A stretch of DNA of 45,894 nt from a virus: positions 1-45,894 of the IMG/VR virus record IMGVR_UViG_3300042876_000236; one strand, 5' to 3'. Numbering within the stretch: the stretch's first letter is position 1; each line of letters begins with the position of its first letter. The position numbers were made by a program, and so were the translations under genes. The notes beneath the pieces were generated by a model, which was given only the letters and a program-made list of their open reading frames with translations, had not been told where the DNA came from and made no database searches. This document shows, in pieces, positions 1 to 7,548 of the stretch.

Positions 1-47
1 CAGGGGCAGTCGCGGCAGCGGCAACCGTCGCCCCGGCCATCGTGATC
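1..47. repeat. Terminal direct repeat of the contig (matches 45848-45894)
   Basis: Bases 1-47 are identical to bases 45848-45894. Merging them keeps the repeat protein in frame (2394 nt, 798 codons), so the molecule or assembly graph is circular or circularly permuted. Because the match lies inside a tandem repeat, it may only be an assembler overlap, and the number of repeat units may be collapsed. Confidence 0.85.
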
Positions 48-368
48 GCGGCATCAGCCTTCGCAGGGGCAGTCGCGGCAGCGGCAACCGTCGCCCCGGC
101 CATCGTGATCGCGGCCGAGAGTGTCGCCCCGGTGCTCGTTGAAAGCGTGGCAACAACCGTCGCCCCGGCCATCGTGATCGCGGCATCGACCTTCGCAGGG
201 GCAGTCGCGGCAGCGACAACCGTCGCCCCGGCCATCGTGATCGCGGCATCGACCTTCGCAGGGGCAGTCGCGGCAGCGGCAACCGTCGCCCCGGCCATCG
301 TGATTGCAGCCGACGCCTTCGCAGGGGCAGTCGCGGCAGCGGCAACCGTCGCCCCGGCCATCGTGATC
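1..368. repeat. 63-bp tandem repeat array, left part
   Basis: Six copies of a 63-bp unit can be followed by the core accgtcgccccggccatc, which ends in GTGAT(C/T) at 47, 110, 179, 242, 305 and 368. Spacing is 63 bp except 69 bp between the second and third. The array is in frame inside the minus-strand repeat protein and encodes a 21-aa unit. It continues at the right end of the window (45739-45894). There are no unique spacers between copies, so it is not a CRISPR. Confidence 0.93.
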
Positions 369-2137
369 GCAGCCGACAGCGTTGCCCCGCCGCCGGCCGC
401 GGCCTTTGGAATTACGAGCTTGGTCGTATAGACCTTGCCCTTGACCGCTGGCGGCACCTCGCGCAAGCGAACCACCACGCCGCCCGCCGACACTGCTGCG
501 CTCGCTGTATAGGCCCAAGTCGTTGCTACGCTAGCCGTTCCCGACGTTACTGCATCAAACGTGTCAACAACATGCCGCAAGTCGTTGCCGGTAGTGACTG
601 CGGTCGTTGCTCGGTTCGTCCGGGCGCCGAAGGTAATGCCTGCCGCGGTCAAGGCTTGCGCGGACTGCGTCGCTGTATCGACTCGCTGGCCTACCACAAC
701 GGACGCGCAATCGCCCGGCGCCCATTCGATCGCCGCCGTCGTCATGCTGACGCCCGTGCCGCTCGTGCTGTCGTTCGCGCCCTGCGCAACCACGTCCCAA
801 GAATACCCGGCGTGCCCGAGCACCCATCGCGTCATTGTTCCGCGAGCGGTATTGCCGTTCGTGATGCTGACCGTTACGGAAGTCTCGCCACCGACGGCAA
901 CCTTACCGAATACAGTCGCGCGACGCGGCCCCGTATCAACGCCGAAAGTTCCGTCAGTGCTCGCGCCCGTTGCGAGCAACGTCCAGCCACTAGGCGTACT
1001 CGGGACTTCGCTGTTCGTCGCGCCACTGGATACCTCAATCGTCAGATAGTTGCCGGCGACAATACCCGTCGGCACTGGAACAACAACAGAAGTTGATCCG
1101 TTCGCCCCCGTGCCGATCGCGCCAAAACTGACCGATGGCGCCGGCACTGATGTTGCGGCGGCAATCTCACATTGAATATTGAGGTCGCCATAATTGCTAA
1201 TGCCGCTCGGCGTAAACGAATAGCTCGTCACGCCGATCGGCAGCGGATCGACTGTGACTGTTCCCCGAGTCGTGCCCGCGCCTTCGATCAAGGTCGCAAT
1301 TAGCTTTTTCTCAGGCGAGCCCGACGCTCGAAATGCGAGCGTTTGCGTGCCGGCTTCTGGCGTGCTCAGTGCCGCTAGGCCCACCTTGCAAGTGCTATCG
1401 GCTGACGTTTCGATCCATTCGCTATCCGTTTCGTCAGCGAGCGGCGCATACAGGTCCGCGCCCGTGCTCGGCGTCCATGCTCCGTCGGTCACGTCCGCGT
1501 TCGGGTAGGCGACTTGAGGGAACGACGCCGTCGCGGCCACGGTCGCCCCATCCATCGTAATCGAGGCCGACATAGTCGCCCCGCCCGCGCCGGAAGCTAC
1601 CGCATTGAAGTCGTCAAAGTAGCATGACGAATTCGACCCGACGCAATATATGCCGGCGAAATCTGCGGCAGTAACGCCCGTGGTTGCCGAAATGCGCTCT
1701 ACGCCATCAATTAGCAGTTTCGCCGTCGTTCCAGCGAGGCGCAATTCCAACGACCGGGCCGTCGTCGGCGCATCCCCGGCGTAAGTGCCCAACGAGCTTG
1801 CCGACCCATTGATAACTTCAGTCAAAACCCATTCTTGAAGTCCGCCATGCCAAAGCGCCGCAATATAGGTCGCCACACTGGCGGACATGCGACCGGCCGG
1901 GCCGGGGGCGTATGAGGTTGTCGCGTTAGCGGCGGAAGTCAGGAAAACGCTGTAATCGGCCGTACCCGGAGCGGCATTGTAGTAATACCAAGGGCCATTG
2001 TTGTACTGGTCGTAAGCGTGTCCGCTGCCGTCTAGGACAGCATTGCCAGTGCTACCCGGCGCTGGCGTCCAATTCGCATCATGCGCCTGCAGCGTCGTGC
2101 CGGCGGTTCCGTTAAACAGATCGGACGCAAATGCCAC
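1..2137 (-). CDS. Large repeat-containing virion protein, N-terminal part (continues at 45894-45591)
   Basis: The minus frame is open from a GTG at 2137, with GAGG seven bases upstream, to the window edge. Collapsing the 47-bp terminal repeat joins it in frame to the segment ending at 45591 and gives about 797 aa. Residues 1 to about 190 look like a concanavalin/LamG-type jelly roll (ends LLIDGVERI, FDDFNAV). Ser/Thr/Ala-rich beta modules follow, and from about residue 585 to 748 there are 21-residue repeats around AITMAGATVAA. It lies between head genes, so a capsid decoration or adhesion fibre is my inference; there is no enzymatic motif. A terminator-like hairpin stands 20 bp upstream. Because no ATG opens the frame, a standard gene caller may miss it or report only fragments. 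Certain: one long in-frame ORF. Uncertain: role and exact repeat number. Confidence 0.8.
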   Translation of the reverse strand, partial: MAFASDLFNGTAGTTLQAHDANWTPAPGSTGNAVLDGSGHAYDQYNNGPWYYYNAAPGTADYSVFLTSAANATTSYAPGPAGRMSASVATYIAALWHGGLQEWVLTEVINGSASSLGTYAGDAPTTARSLELRLAGTTAKLLIDGVERISATTGVTAADFAGIYCVGSNSSCYFDDFNAVASGAGGATMSASITMDGATVAATASFPQVAYPNADVTDGAWTPSTGADLYAPLADETDSEWIETSADSTCKVGLAALSTPEAGTQTLAFRASGSPEKKLIATLIEGAGTTRGTVTVDPLPIGVTSYSFTPSGISNYGDLNIQCEIAAATSVPAPSVSFGAIGTGANGSTSVVVPVPTGIVAGNYLTIEVSSGATNSEVPSTPSGWTLLATGASTDGTFGVDTGPRRATVFGKVAVGGETSVTVSITNGNTARGTMTRWVLGHAGYSWDVVAQGANDSTSGTGVSMTTAAIEWAPGDCASVVVGQRVDTATQSAQALTAAGITFGARTNRATTAVTTGNDLRHVVDTFDAVTSGTASVATTWAYTASAAVSAGGVVVRLREVPPAVKGKVYTTKLVIPKAAAGGGATLSAAITMAGATVAAAATAPAKASAAITMAGATVAAAATAPAKVDAAITMAGATVVAAATAPAKVDAAITMAGATVVATLSTSTGATLSAAITMAGATVAAAATAPAKADAAITMAGATVAAAATAP

Positions 2138-2156
2138 GGGATTACCTCGCGCAAAC

Positions 2157-2192
2157 TAAAAAGCCCCGGCCGGTTTTCTGACCGCCGGGGCT
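2157..2192 (-). terminator. Rho-independent terminator-like hairpin
   Basis: Arms AGCCCCGGC (2162-2170) and GCCGGGGCT (2184-2192) form a 9-bp GC-rich stem, followed on the minus strand by a run of five T. It lies after the 94-aa gene and only 20 bp before the GTG of the repeat protein. With no promoter visible in that gap, it probably acts as a partial terminator or attenuator. Confidence 0.75.
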
Positions 2193-2209
2193 CGCTGTAA
2201 CGACGACGA

Positions 2210-2494
2210 CTAGCCTGCCGAGGGCTCGGGGGCGGGCTCGGGGGCGGGCTCGGGGGCGGGAGTAGCCAGCAGCGCAGCGGCGTCACCGACATCACTCGAC
2301 GCGAGCGTCACAGTTTCCACGGGCTCGGGCGGCCTACGAGCGAGGCGATCAGCGTCGAGCGTGGCAAGCTTGCCGTCGATATATTCCCGCAACGACGTGA
2401 GAGCGCCGCGCACGTCATCGACTGGCGCGTCATCATGCGTTGCGATGCTGTCGGCATGCATCTTCGCATAGCCCCATTTGGTATTGATGTCCAT
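2210..2494 (-). CDS. Hypothetical protein with Pro-Glu repeat tail (94 aa)
   Basis: I do not recognise this protein. It starts MDINTKWGYAKMHADS at 2494 and overlaps the stop of the upstream 134-aa gene (TAATG), which implies translational coupling. The C-terminus is low complexity with PAPEPAPEPAPEP, encoded by 12-bp direct repeats at about 2220-2260. It lies in the head block between the 134-aa structural protein and the repeat protein, so a small virion or assembly protein is possible. There is no membrane segment or catalytic motif. A terminator-like hairpin follows directly. Confidence 0.75.
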   Translation of the reverse strand: MDINTKWGYAKMHADSIATHDDAPVDDVRGALTSLREYIDGKLATLDADRLARRPPEPVETVTLASSDVGDAAALLATPAPEPAPEPAPEPSAG

Positions 2495-2898
2495 TACGGG
2501 TTCCCCTCGGTCATAGTGAACGTATTGACGGACACGGCTTGCGCATTGGCAAGCGTGGTGTTATCCATCGTGGCATCGCCGCCGCCGCCGGTCGCAGTGA
2601 CGGTGCCTTGCATGTGGCAAGTCGTGCCGGCGGTATCCTTGATGCGGAAGTGCGCGGCGGTGCCGGCGGCGATCGCAGTGCCCGACCACGTACCGGCGAG
2701 GGCTTTCGCGCCCGAGGCCGAAGCGCCGAGCCAATCGGACGGCAAACTCAGTTCGGCGAGCAGCGTGCCCGAATCGGCAGCGGCGCAGTTTGCCGGCTGC
2801 GCCCCGGTGCGCAGTTGCAGTTTCGGCGAAGTGCCGATCGCGGTTTCGCGGGCATCGTTCGCCGCGTTGCGCACGGCTACGGAAGTTTGAATAGTCAT
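2494..2898 (-). CDS. Conserved phage head-region structural protein (134 aa)
   Basis: The protein opens MTIQTSVAVRNAANDA and carries LQLRTGAQPANCAAADSG, LAGTWSG and GTVTATGGGGD. This matches, from memory, a widespread small phage family of about 130 aa, usually annotated hypothetical, that sits next to portal and minor head genes and has an all-beta character. The start at 2898 has an upstream GGAG-like site (tctaggagcgtcgagca on the minus strand). It follows the gpF-like gene by 12 bp and overlaps the next start. A small capsid-associated or decoration protein is likely but not shown. Confidence 0.8.
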   Translation of the reverse strand: MTIQTSVAVRNAANDARETAIGTSPKLQLRTGAQPANCAAADSGTLLAELSLPSDWLGASASGAKALAGTWSGTAIAAGTAAHFRIKDTAGTTCHMQGTVTATGGGGDATMDNTTLANAQAVSVNTFTMTEGNP

Positions 2899-2910
2899 TG
2901 CTCGACGCTC

Positions 2911-3693
2911 CTAGATTGGCAAGACGGCCCGACTCGTACAACGACAATTGATTTCCTCGCCGGGCTGGATATATTTGCCGGAAATCAGGCAACCGGCCGC
3001 TATCTTATACCGTTTTCCGTTTGCCGCAACATGATCCGGGCGAGGATTCTTGCCGGCATGCGAATGCATCCATATCGCTTCGGTGATCCCGAGCTCAAGC
3101 TGCCGGGTCCGATTGACGACCGCATTCGCTTTATTCGACTGATCCCGGGCGATCAGTTCGGCACGTTTCGCCGTTACCGGGTATATCTGCCGGAGCTCCG
3201 CGACCATTGTTTCGAGGTCGCGCCCGAGCGAATACGACCGCATGACGACGCCGTCGATTTGCCGCAGGTATTGCTCGGGAATCGACTTTATCAAATTGAC
3301 ATTTTCAGCAATCGACGCATTCAGCGCGTCACGCATCGCCGCGGTCATGTTGAAGTCGACCGCCCATCCGGCGTCTTTGAGTGCCTGACGAAACGCGCTG
3401 TCACTCGCCTTGAATGCGCCGCGCACGTATGCGTCGGCAATCTTCGGGGCGTACTCGTCGAATTTGGCAATCCATCGTTTCGCAAGGCCGTCGAGCGTCT
3501 TGCGCATGCTTTGCGACGGCGAGGCGTCTTGCGCGAGCATGCCGATTCTCGGGGGCGCCTTGCGATACGCTGCCCTGATCCAATACTCAATGCTGCCATG
3601 CATTTCCGCGATCAGATCAGCAAGCGCCCGCCGATATCGCGACTCAATGCCACGATTCGCATGCACGGGCTTGCAGAGCTTAGGCTTTGTCAC
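2911..3693 (-). CDS. Phage minor head protein, Mu gpF / SPP1 gp7-like
   Basis: This 260-aa protein has the C-terminal signature of the head morphogenesis family: RAELIARDQSNKANA, then WMHSHAGKNPRPDH and PGEEINCRC near the end. Family members are minor capsid proteins that act with the portal in procapsid assembly. The start is a GTG at 3693, overlapping the portal stop by 14 bp, which fits coupled translation and the usual portal-gpF order. Length is normal for the family. No fused toxin domain is visible here, unlike the neighbouring portal. Confidence 0.9.
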   Translation of the reverse strand: MTKPKLCKPVHANRGIESRYRRALADLIAEMHGSIEYWIRAAYRKAPPRIGMLAQDASPSQSMRKTLDGLAKRWIAKFDEYAPKIADAYVRGAFKASDSAFRQALKDAGWAVDFNMTAAMRDALNASIAENVNLIKSIPEQYLRQIDGVVMRSYSLGRDLETMVAELRQIYPVTAKRAELIARDQSNKANAVVNRTRQLELGITEAIWMHSHAGKNPRPDHVAANGKRYKIAAGCLISGKYIQPGEEINCRCTSRAVLPI

Positions 3694-6088
3694 GCTTCAC
3701 CATGTAGGCATCAGACTTGTCGTTATCGGGCATTACCTTTTCGAGCTTGTAGCCTTTATCGGCAAGCGCCGACTTTGCTTGCGCCATAAATTCCGGGTCG
3801 CTATGTGCATCGCCGAACAACACGCCGACGCCCTTGCCGTACTTCGTAACCGATATGCCGCCTTGATATTTCGCAATGTCCTTTTGACGCTCAGCGATCG
3901 GCAAATCGTATCGCAGGAATTTGCCGCCGAGCGCCTTCAAAGTCGACGTGACATTGCTTATGCGTTGCTTAATGCTCTCGGGCGGCTCGCTCGACTGCGC
4001 GGGCGGCTCGCTCGACTGCGCGGGCGGCTCGCTCGACTGCGCGGGCGGCTCGGCCCATTGTGAATATTGCCGCATCACTTCCGGCGAATACTCTTTGCCG
4101 GTATGAATTCCGGCGAACACTTCGGCAACAAATTCTTTCGGGCTTGTCATTGCGTAGCGGCTCACCTCGCCGGCAAGTTCCTTTTGCGCTGGCACGGGCC
4201 AATAGCCCGGCGCTTTCGTGTGCAGAGTATGCCCCACTTCATGCAATAGCACGCCCATTGGCGACGACGACGCCAAATGGCCCGACTCGGCGTTGCTCTT
4301 TGCCATGGCGGCCGGGTCTTTCCAAAACGGCGACGACTTGTTGATTAAAACGCCATTCGTCGGACTTCCGATCGCGGCAAATCTGCCGTCAGTCTTTCGC
4401 CCGGACGGATTTTCAGTCATGGCATTTATGCCGGCGTCATTTAGAATCCGCGCGGCAATTTCGGCATTAGCTTTCGCCGTTTTACCCCATGCTGGCGTCA
4501 TCGCGCCTATGTCGGCAAACTTTTTTACCACATGGGCCGCCCCCGCCGGGGCGTTACCTTTTGGGCCGCCGCCGCCCCCCGAGCCGAATTTGCCGTCAGG
4601 CGCTCGGGGGTGATCCCCTTCTTTCCAATCGCCGTCTTTCGCCGCGAATGGCGGCGCATTCGGGTCGTCGTTTGGGTCAGTCTCACCGAATCCCGGGGGC
4701 GTCGGCGGCACAATCTCGACGGAAGTGTCGAGCCCCAGATAGCCGCTTTTCGGATCGCGGGCGAGCCGTTCGCGTTCCTCTTGCGGGTCAATGACGCCGG
4801 CATTGATATACGCCGTCGCGGCCTGACTATCCTTGAGGCGAATATCGGCCTCTTGCGTAGCGTCAAGCTGATACAGCGGCACGAATTCAAAGCTGATATC
4901 CGGGTCGATTTCGCCAAATTCGGAAAGCTGCACGATACGCAAAACGGTTTCGATCAAGCTGCGATAGTGCGCCTCTTGCTGCGCGGCAACCCAATCGTAA
5001 AAGCTGCGAATTTCCCCCTCGCTTGAAGCATTCAAGCCGGTAGGGCTGACGCCAATCAAGATGATTGCGGGAATATGCGACACGCTGCACATTTGTTCCT
5101 GTGCCTGCGCCTGCAGTTCATGCAGTCCCGAGAGCGGCGTATTGATCTGCACCAATTCCTCGCGATCTTTGTCGAGCAGCATTAGCCCGCGATTGCTCCG
5201 CGTGGCCGTAAATAGCTGCGCTCGCGCAACGACCGCGGCGCCGTCATCGTCACCATTCAAAACCTCATCCATTGCCGTTGCGAGAGCGGTAATGCTGAAA
5301 TTGTTGATAAGGTCGGCCACGCTTTGCCGAGTGCGGAGCCAGTTATCGACGTAGGGCTCGGCAAGCTGCGAGAGCGACATGCCCGCGAAGTTAAATGCGG
5401 GCTTGAGGATATCCGGCAGCGGTCGCGTCACGACCGTCAGCAAACGCGACGCATGCACCTCTTTGCCGAGCATGAACCACTTTGCGGGGCGGTAGAAGTC
5501 AGGGGCGGTCGGGTCGATTGAGTCGTACCCGGAAGGCGTAGTCCACACCGGATCGACAGCCGTTATCCGCTTCAACGCCCCTTTGCGTATGGTGCGCTTG
5601 TCGAGGATAAGAGGCAATTCGCGATTTGGGTCGCCGACATCGACAAACATTTGCCCGCGGCCGAATAGCGCATCGTGCTCGGCAATCTGGCGAATGACGT
5701 TGCGCAAATCGAGTTCGACGAATTTGCGCTCGATTTTCTTAATTTTCTCCGACGTGTCGGTCGCGTCGTCTTGCTTGCTCGTCAGCTTGATCCATTCGCG
5801 AGTAAGCTCGGTCGAGAGCGCCGCAGCGAACGCCCGATACTCTGCGCGGGTTGCTAGTTGCGCAAGGTACGGGAAGCCCGGGAAACCGCCCCCGACGGCG
5901 CCGCTTGCTGCATAGGTATAGGTCGCACTGTCGGCAGCCAAAACGGGCGCGTCCACTCCGGCAGGCACTACGCCGGGCATTAGTGTCGGGGGTCGGATCG
6001 GGAAATCATAGACCTTTTTCCCGCTCGCCTTCGCCATTTCCCGATCGGCCGCTATTTGCAGACCGCGCTTGTCGCTAGTTTTAGCCAT
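3680..6088 (-). CDS. Portal protein (DUF1073/HI1409 type) fused to a zincin-like domain
   Basis: This 802-aa protein is much longer than the roughly 450-500 aa typical of this portal family. Residues 1 to about 480 fit a DUF1073 portal (FGRGQMFVDVGD, PAIILIGVSPTGLNASSEGE, DATQEADIRLKD). A Gly-rich linker follows (HPRAPDGKFGSGGGGG). Then comes a domain with HEVGH at 616-620 and KEFVAEVFAGIH with Glu652/Glu656, the pattern of a zinc metallopeptidase (gluzincin or lethal-factor-like). Three EPPAQSS repeats (about 681-705) and a C-terminal domain of about 100 aa end the protein. The start ATG at 6088 has GGAG upstream. Portal function is secure; the peptidase role is inferred from the motif. Confidence 0.9.
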   Translation of the reverse strand: MAKTSDKRGLQIAADREMAKASGKKVYDFPIRPPTLMPGVVPAGVDAPVLAADSATYTYAASGAVGGGFPGFPYLAQLATRAEYRAFAAALSTELTREWIKLTSKQDDATDTSEKIKKIERKFVELDLRNVIRQIAEHDALFGRGQMFVDVGDPNRELPLILDKRTIRKGALKRITAVDPVWTTPSGYDSIDPTAPDFYRPAKWFMLGKEVHASRLLTVVTRPLPDILKPAFNFAGMSLSQLAEPYVDNWLRTRQSVADLINNFSITALATAMDEVLNGDDDGAAVVARAQLFTATRSNRGLMLLDKDREELVQINTPLSGLHELQAQAQEQMCSVSHIPAIILIGVSPTGLNASSEGEIRSFYDWVAAQQEAHYRSLIETVLRIVQLSEFGEIDPDISFEFVPLYQLDATQEADIRLKDSQAATAYINAGVIDPQEERERLARDPKSGYLGLDTSVEIVPPTPPGFGETDPNDDPNAPPFAAKDGDWKEGDHPRAPDGKFGSGGGGGPKGNAPAGAAHVVKKFADIGAMTPAWGKTAKANAEIAARILNDAGINAMTENPSGRKTDGRFAAIGSPTNGVLINKSSPFWKDPAAMAKSNAESGHLASSSPMGVLLHEVGHTLHTKAPGYWPVPAQKELAGEVSRYAMTSPKEFVAEVFAGIHTGKEYSPEVMRQYSQWAEPPAQSSEPPAQSSEPPAQSSEPPESIKQRISNVTSTLKALGGKFLRYDLPIAERQKDIAKYQGGISVTKYGKGVGVLFGDAHSDPEFMAQAKSALADKGYKLEKVMPDNDKSDAYMVKRDKA
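3981..4043. repeat. Three perfect 21-bp tandem repeats in the portal gene
   Basis: Exact copies lie at 3981-4001, 4002-4022 and 4023-4043, with a partial fourth copy after them. On the minus strand they encode EPPAQSS three times, a flexible Pro/Ser linker between the HExxH domain and the C-terminal domain. The copies are identical at the DNA level, which implies recent expansion. Confidence 0.95.
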
Positions 6089-6137
6089 CGTGGCCGCTCC
6101 TATCCAAAGTGCGGCCCATTGTACGCCCTAAAAATAA

Positions 6138-6184
6138 TTGTTGACGTATGTAAATAATTGACATACACTGCAATCGTCAACAAC
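6138..6184 (+). promoter_or_regulatory. Promoter/operator P1 (class I copy)
   Basis: -35 TTGACG (6141-6146), a 17-bp spacer, -10 TACACT (6164-6169). The unit is enclosed by arms TTGTTGAC (6138-6145) and GTCAACAA (6176-6183). The spacer holds the near-palindrome TATGTAAATAATTGACATA. An A-rich stretch upstream may act as an UP element. It drives the gene at 6203. Confidence 0.88.
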
Positions 6185-6202
6185 ACAAACGGAGCGCAAA
6201 TC

Positions 6203-6838
6203 ATGACGAATACCAAGACCCAAACCCGCGGCCACTGCCAATGCTGCGGCCGTCAGCAGGCCGTCAATGGGACGATGGCCCACCACGGATACACGGTCGA
6301 GCATGGCTATTTCAACGGAGTCTGCCACGGCCACAATCATGCGCCGATCGAAAATGATCGCAGCGTCGCCGACCAAGTTATCGCCACGGTTCGCGCCGAC
6401 GCCATCGCGCTCCGCGCCGAAGCTGATCGATTCGCATCCGGCGAGATTCACCCGAAGCAAATCGAAAGCGGTCGCAGCGAATGGCAGAATGGCCGCCTCG
6501 TTCCGATCATGCTCGCTTGGGACGATGCCCCTGAGTACAAGCGGCAAGAGGCCGTCAAGTCTATCGAATGGTCGAAGCGAAACCGCGCACGGGCGGCCGA
6601 CCAGTTCGCTAACGACCTGCAGCAAATCGCCGACAGCTTCAACGGCAAGCCCCTGCAAGTCGTCGAAGTCGAAGCGAAGGCGGCACGCATTCAAGCCGGA
6701 GAAAAGCGCGAAGGCAATAACTGCACGCTGATCGCCGAGTATCAAGACGGCGGCCGGGTCTATTACAAGCTCAACGGGACCGGCCCGATAAGGTGGCGTG
6801 GCGTCGCTAGCTGGCGCAAGATGCCGCTGATTTCCTGA
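6203..6838 (+). CDS. Hypothetical zinc-binding protein (211 aa)
   Basis: I chose the ATG at 6203 because GGAG lies just upstream and promoter P1 ends before it; an in-frame ATG at 6158 lies inside the promoter. Residues 8-35 hold CQCCGRQQA, then CHGHNHAP, a likely CxxC...CxH zinc site. The middle is charged and helical, rich in Ala/Glu/Arg, and the C-terminus ends RWRGVASWRKMPL. Similar small Cys-His proteins occur in phages of GC-rich hosts, but I cannot assign a function. It is the first gene of the plus-strand cassette between portal and terminase. Confidence 0.82.
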   Translation: MTNTKTQTRGHCQCCGRQQAVNGTMAHHGYTVEHGYFNGVCHGHNHAPIENDRSVADQVIATVRADAIALRAEADRFASGEIHPKQIESGRSEWQNGRLVPIMLAWDDAPEYKRQEAVKSIEWSKRNRARAADQFANDLQQIADSFNGKPLQVVEVEAKAARIQAGEKREGNNCTLIAEYQDGGRVYYKLNGTGPIRWRGVASWRKMPLIS

Positions 6839-6847
6839 CGAAACGCC

Positions 6848-6865
6848 GAGGGGCTTCGGCCCCTC
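6848..6865 (+). terminator. UUCG-loop hairpin after the 211-aa gene
   Basis: GAGGGGC (6848-6854), loop TTCG, GCCCCTC (6859-6865). This is a very stable tetraloop hairpin 9 bp after the stop, but it is followed by eleven A rather than T. It could still slow or end transcription; the A-tract also sits directly upstream of promoter P2, where it could serve as an UP element. Confidence 0.5.
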
Positions 6866-6879
6866 AAAAAAAAAAATAA

Positions 6880-6926
6880 TTGTTGACATATGTAAATAAT
6901 TGACATACACTGCAATCGTCAACAAC
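6880..6926 (+). promoter_or_regulatory. Promoter/operator P2 (class I copy)
   Basis: -35 TTGACA (6883-6888), a 17-bp spacer, -10 TACACT (6906-6911). Arms TTGTTGAC (6880-6887) and GTCAACAAC (6918-6926) flank it, and the predicted start of transcription lies at the right arm. The right arm runs straight into the CAGGAG ribosome-binding site of the gene at 6941, so the leader is only about 23 nt. Confidence 0.9.
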
Positions 6927-6940
6927 AGGAGTTCGCTACC

Positions 6941-7219
6941 ATGTCCCTGATTCTCCCCGCATCTACTTCCCCGCTCCGCGCTCTTTTCGACGTTAGCCAC
7001 CTCGCCGAAATGTGCGCCCCGAGCAATCGCGCCAAGCTGCCGACGCTGTTGGGGGCGCTGCAGTCCGCTCGCGATACGCTGCGCAGCGACAAGGCGATCC
7101 GCATGGTGCACCTGATCGCGCTGCGTGCCGACGGCCACGTCATTCTGATGGAGTGCCGGCGCTCGCACAATTCTTCGCTGCCGTCACACGTCACGCTGTT
7201 CGATTTCGGAGCCCTCTGA
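6941..7219 (+). CDS. Hypothetical protein (92 aa)
   Basis: Unrecognised. ATG 6941 follows CAGGAG and promoter P2. The N-terminal half is helical (LRALFDVSHLAEMC, KLPTLLGALQSARDTL); the C-terminal half looks like a beta sheet (MVHLIALRADGHVILMEC, HVTLFDFGAL). There is no signal peptide or membrane segment. It is followed two bases later by the next gene, so the two are co-transcribed. A small cytoplasmic early or accessory protein is likely. Confidence 0.75.
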   Translation: MSLILPASTSPLRALFDVSHLAEMCAPSNRAKLPTLLGALQSARDTLRSDKAIRMVHLIALRADGHVILMECRRSHNSSLPSHVTLFDFGAL

Positions 7220-7221
7220 CC

Positions 7222-7488
7222 ATGAGCAGCCCGGCAGAAGTCAAAGCCCTCGCGGATAAGCATGGCGTGCAGTTGGAAATCCTGCGATCCGCGAGCGGAT
7301 GGGATATCGATTGCTGGTCGCCCAACGGCCTGCGCTTCAAGTGCTCGGGCACGCATTTTCTAGCGTTGCCGGGCGACGGCTACTACACGCGGCCGGATTG
7401 GGCCGAGACTAAGCGAGCCCTTGCCGACGCAATCGCCTACGGCTTCGAGGAATGCGACGATCCCGACTGCGACGTTTGCGAAAAATAG
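7222..7488 (+). CDS. Hypothetical protein (88 aa)
   Basis: Unrecognised. I chose ATG 7222 because it follows the previous stop by two bases and has GGAG about ten bases upstream; the longer frame upstream overlaps the 92-aa gene. The sequence has VKALADKHGVQLEIL, an aromatic centre (GWDIDCWSPNGLRF) and an acidic Cys pair at the end (CDDPDCDVCEK), which could bind metal. Its TAG stop ends at 7488, touching the left arm of promoter P3. Confidence 0.75.
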   Translation: MSSPAEVKALADKHGVQLEILRSASGWDIDCWSPNGLRFKCSGTHFLALPGDGYYTRPDWAETKRALADAIAYGFEECDDPDCDVCEK

Positions 7489-7535
7489 TTGTTGACGTAT
7501 GTAAATAATTGACATACACTGCAATCGTCAACAAC
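7488..7535 (+). promoter_or_regulatory. Promoter/operator P3 (class I copy)
   Basis: -35 TTGACG (7492-7497), a 17-bp spacer, -10 TACACT (7515-7520). Perfect 9-bp arms GTTGTTGAC (7488-7496) and GTCAACAAC (7527-7535) enclose it, followed by AGGAG for the gene at 7549. The left arm begins on the last base of the upstream stop codon. Confidence 0.9.
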
Positions 7536-7548
7536 AGGAGCAACGAAC

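Noticed and set aside
1-368. CRISPR array
   Set aside because: Units are contiguous coding repeats with no unique spacers and no cas genes nearby.
42-431. Plus-strand Ala/Val-rich 129-aa frame through the 63-bp repeats
   Set aside because: It is the complement of the repeat array; the minus frame joins non-repeat domains on both sides and ends in a coupled overlap, so the minus frame is the gene.
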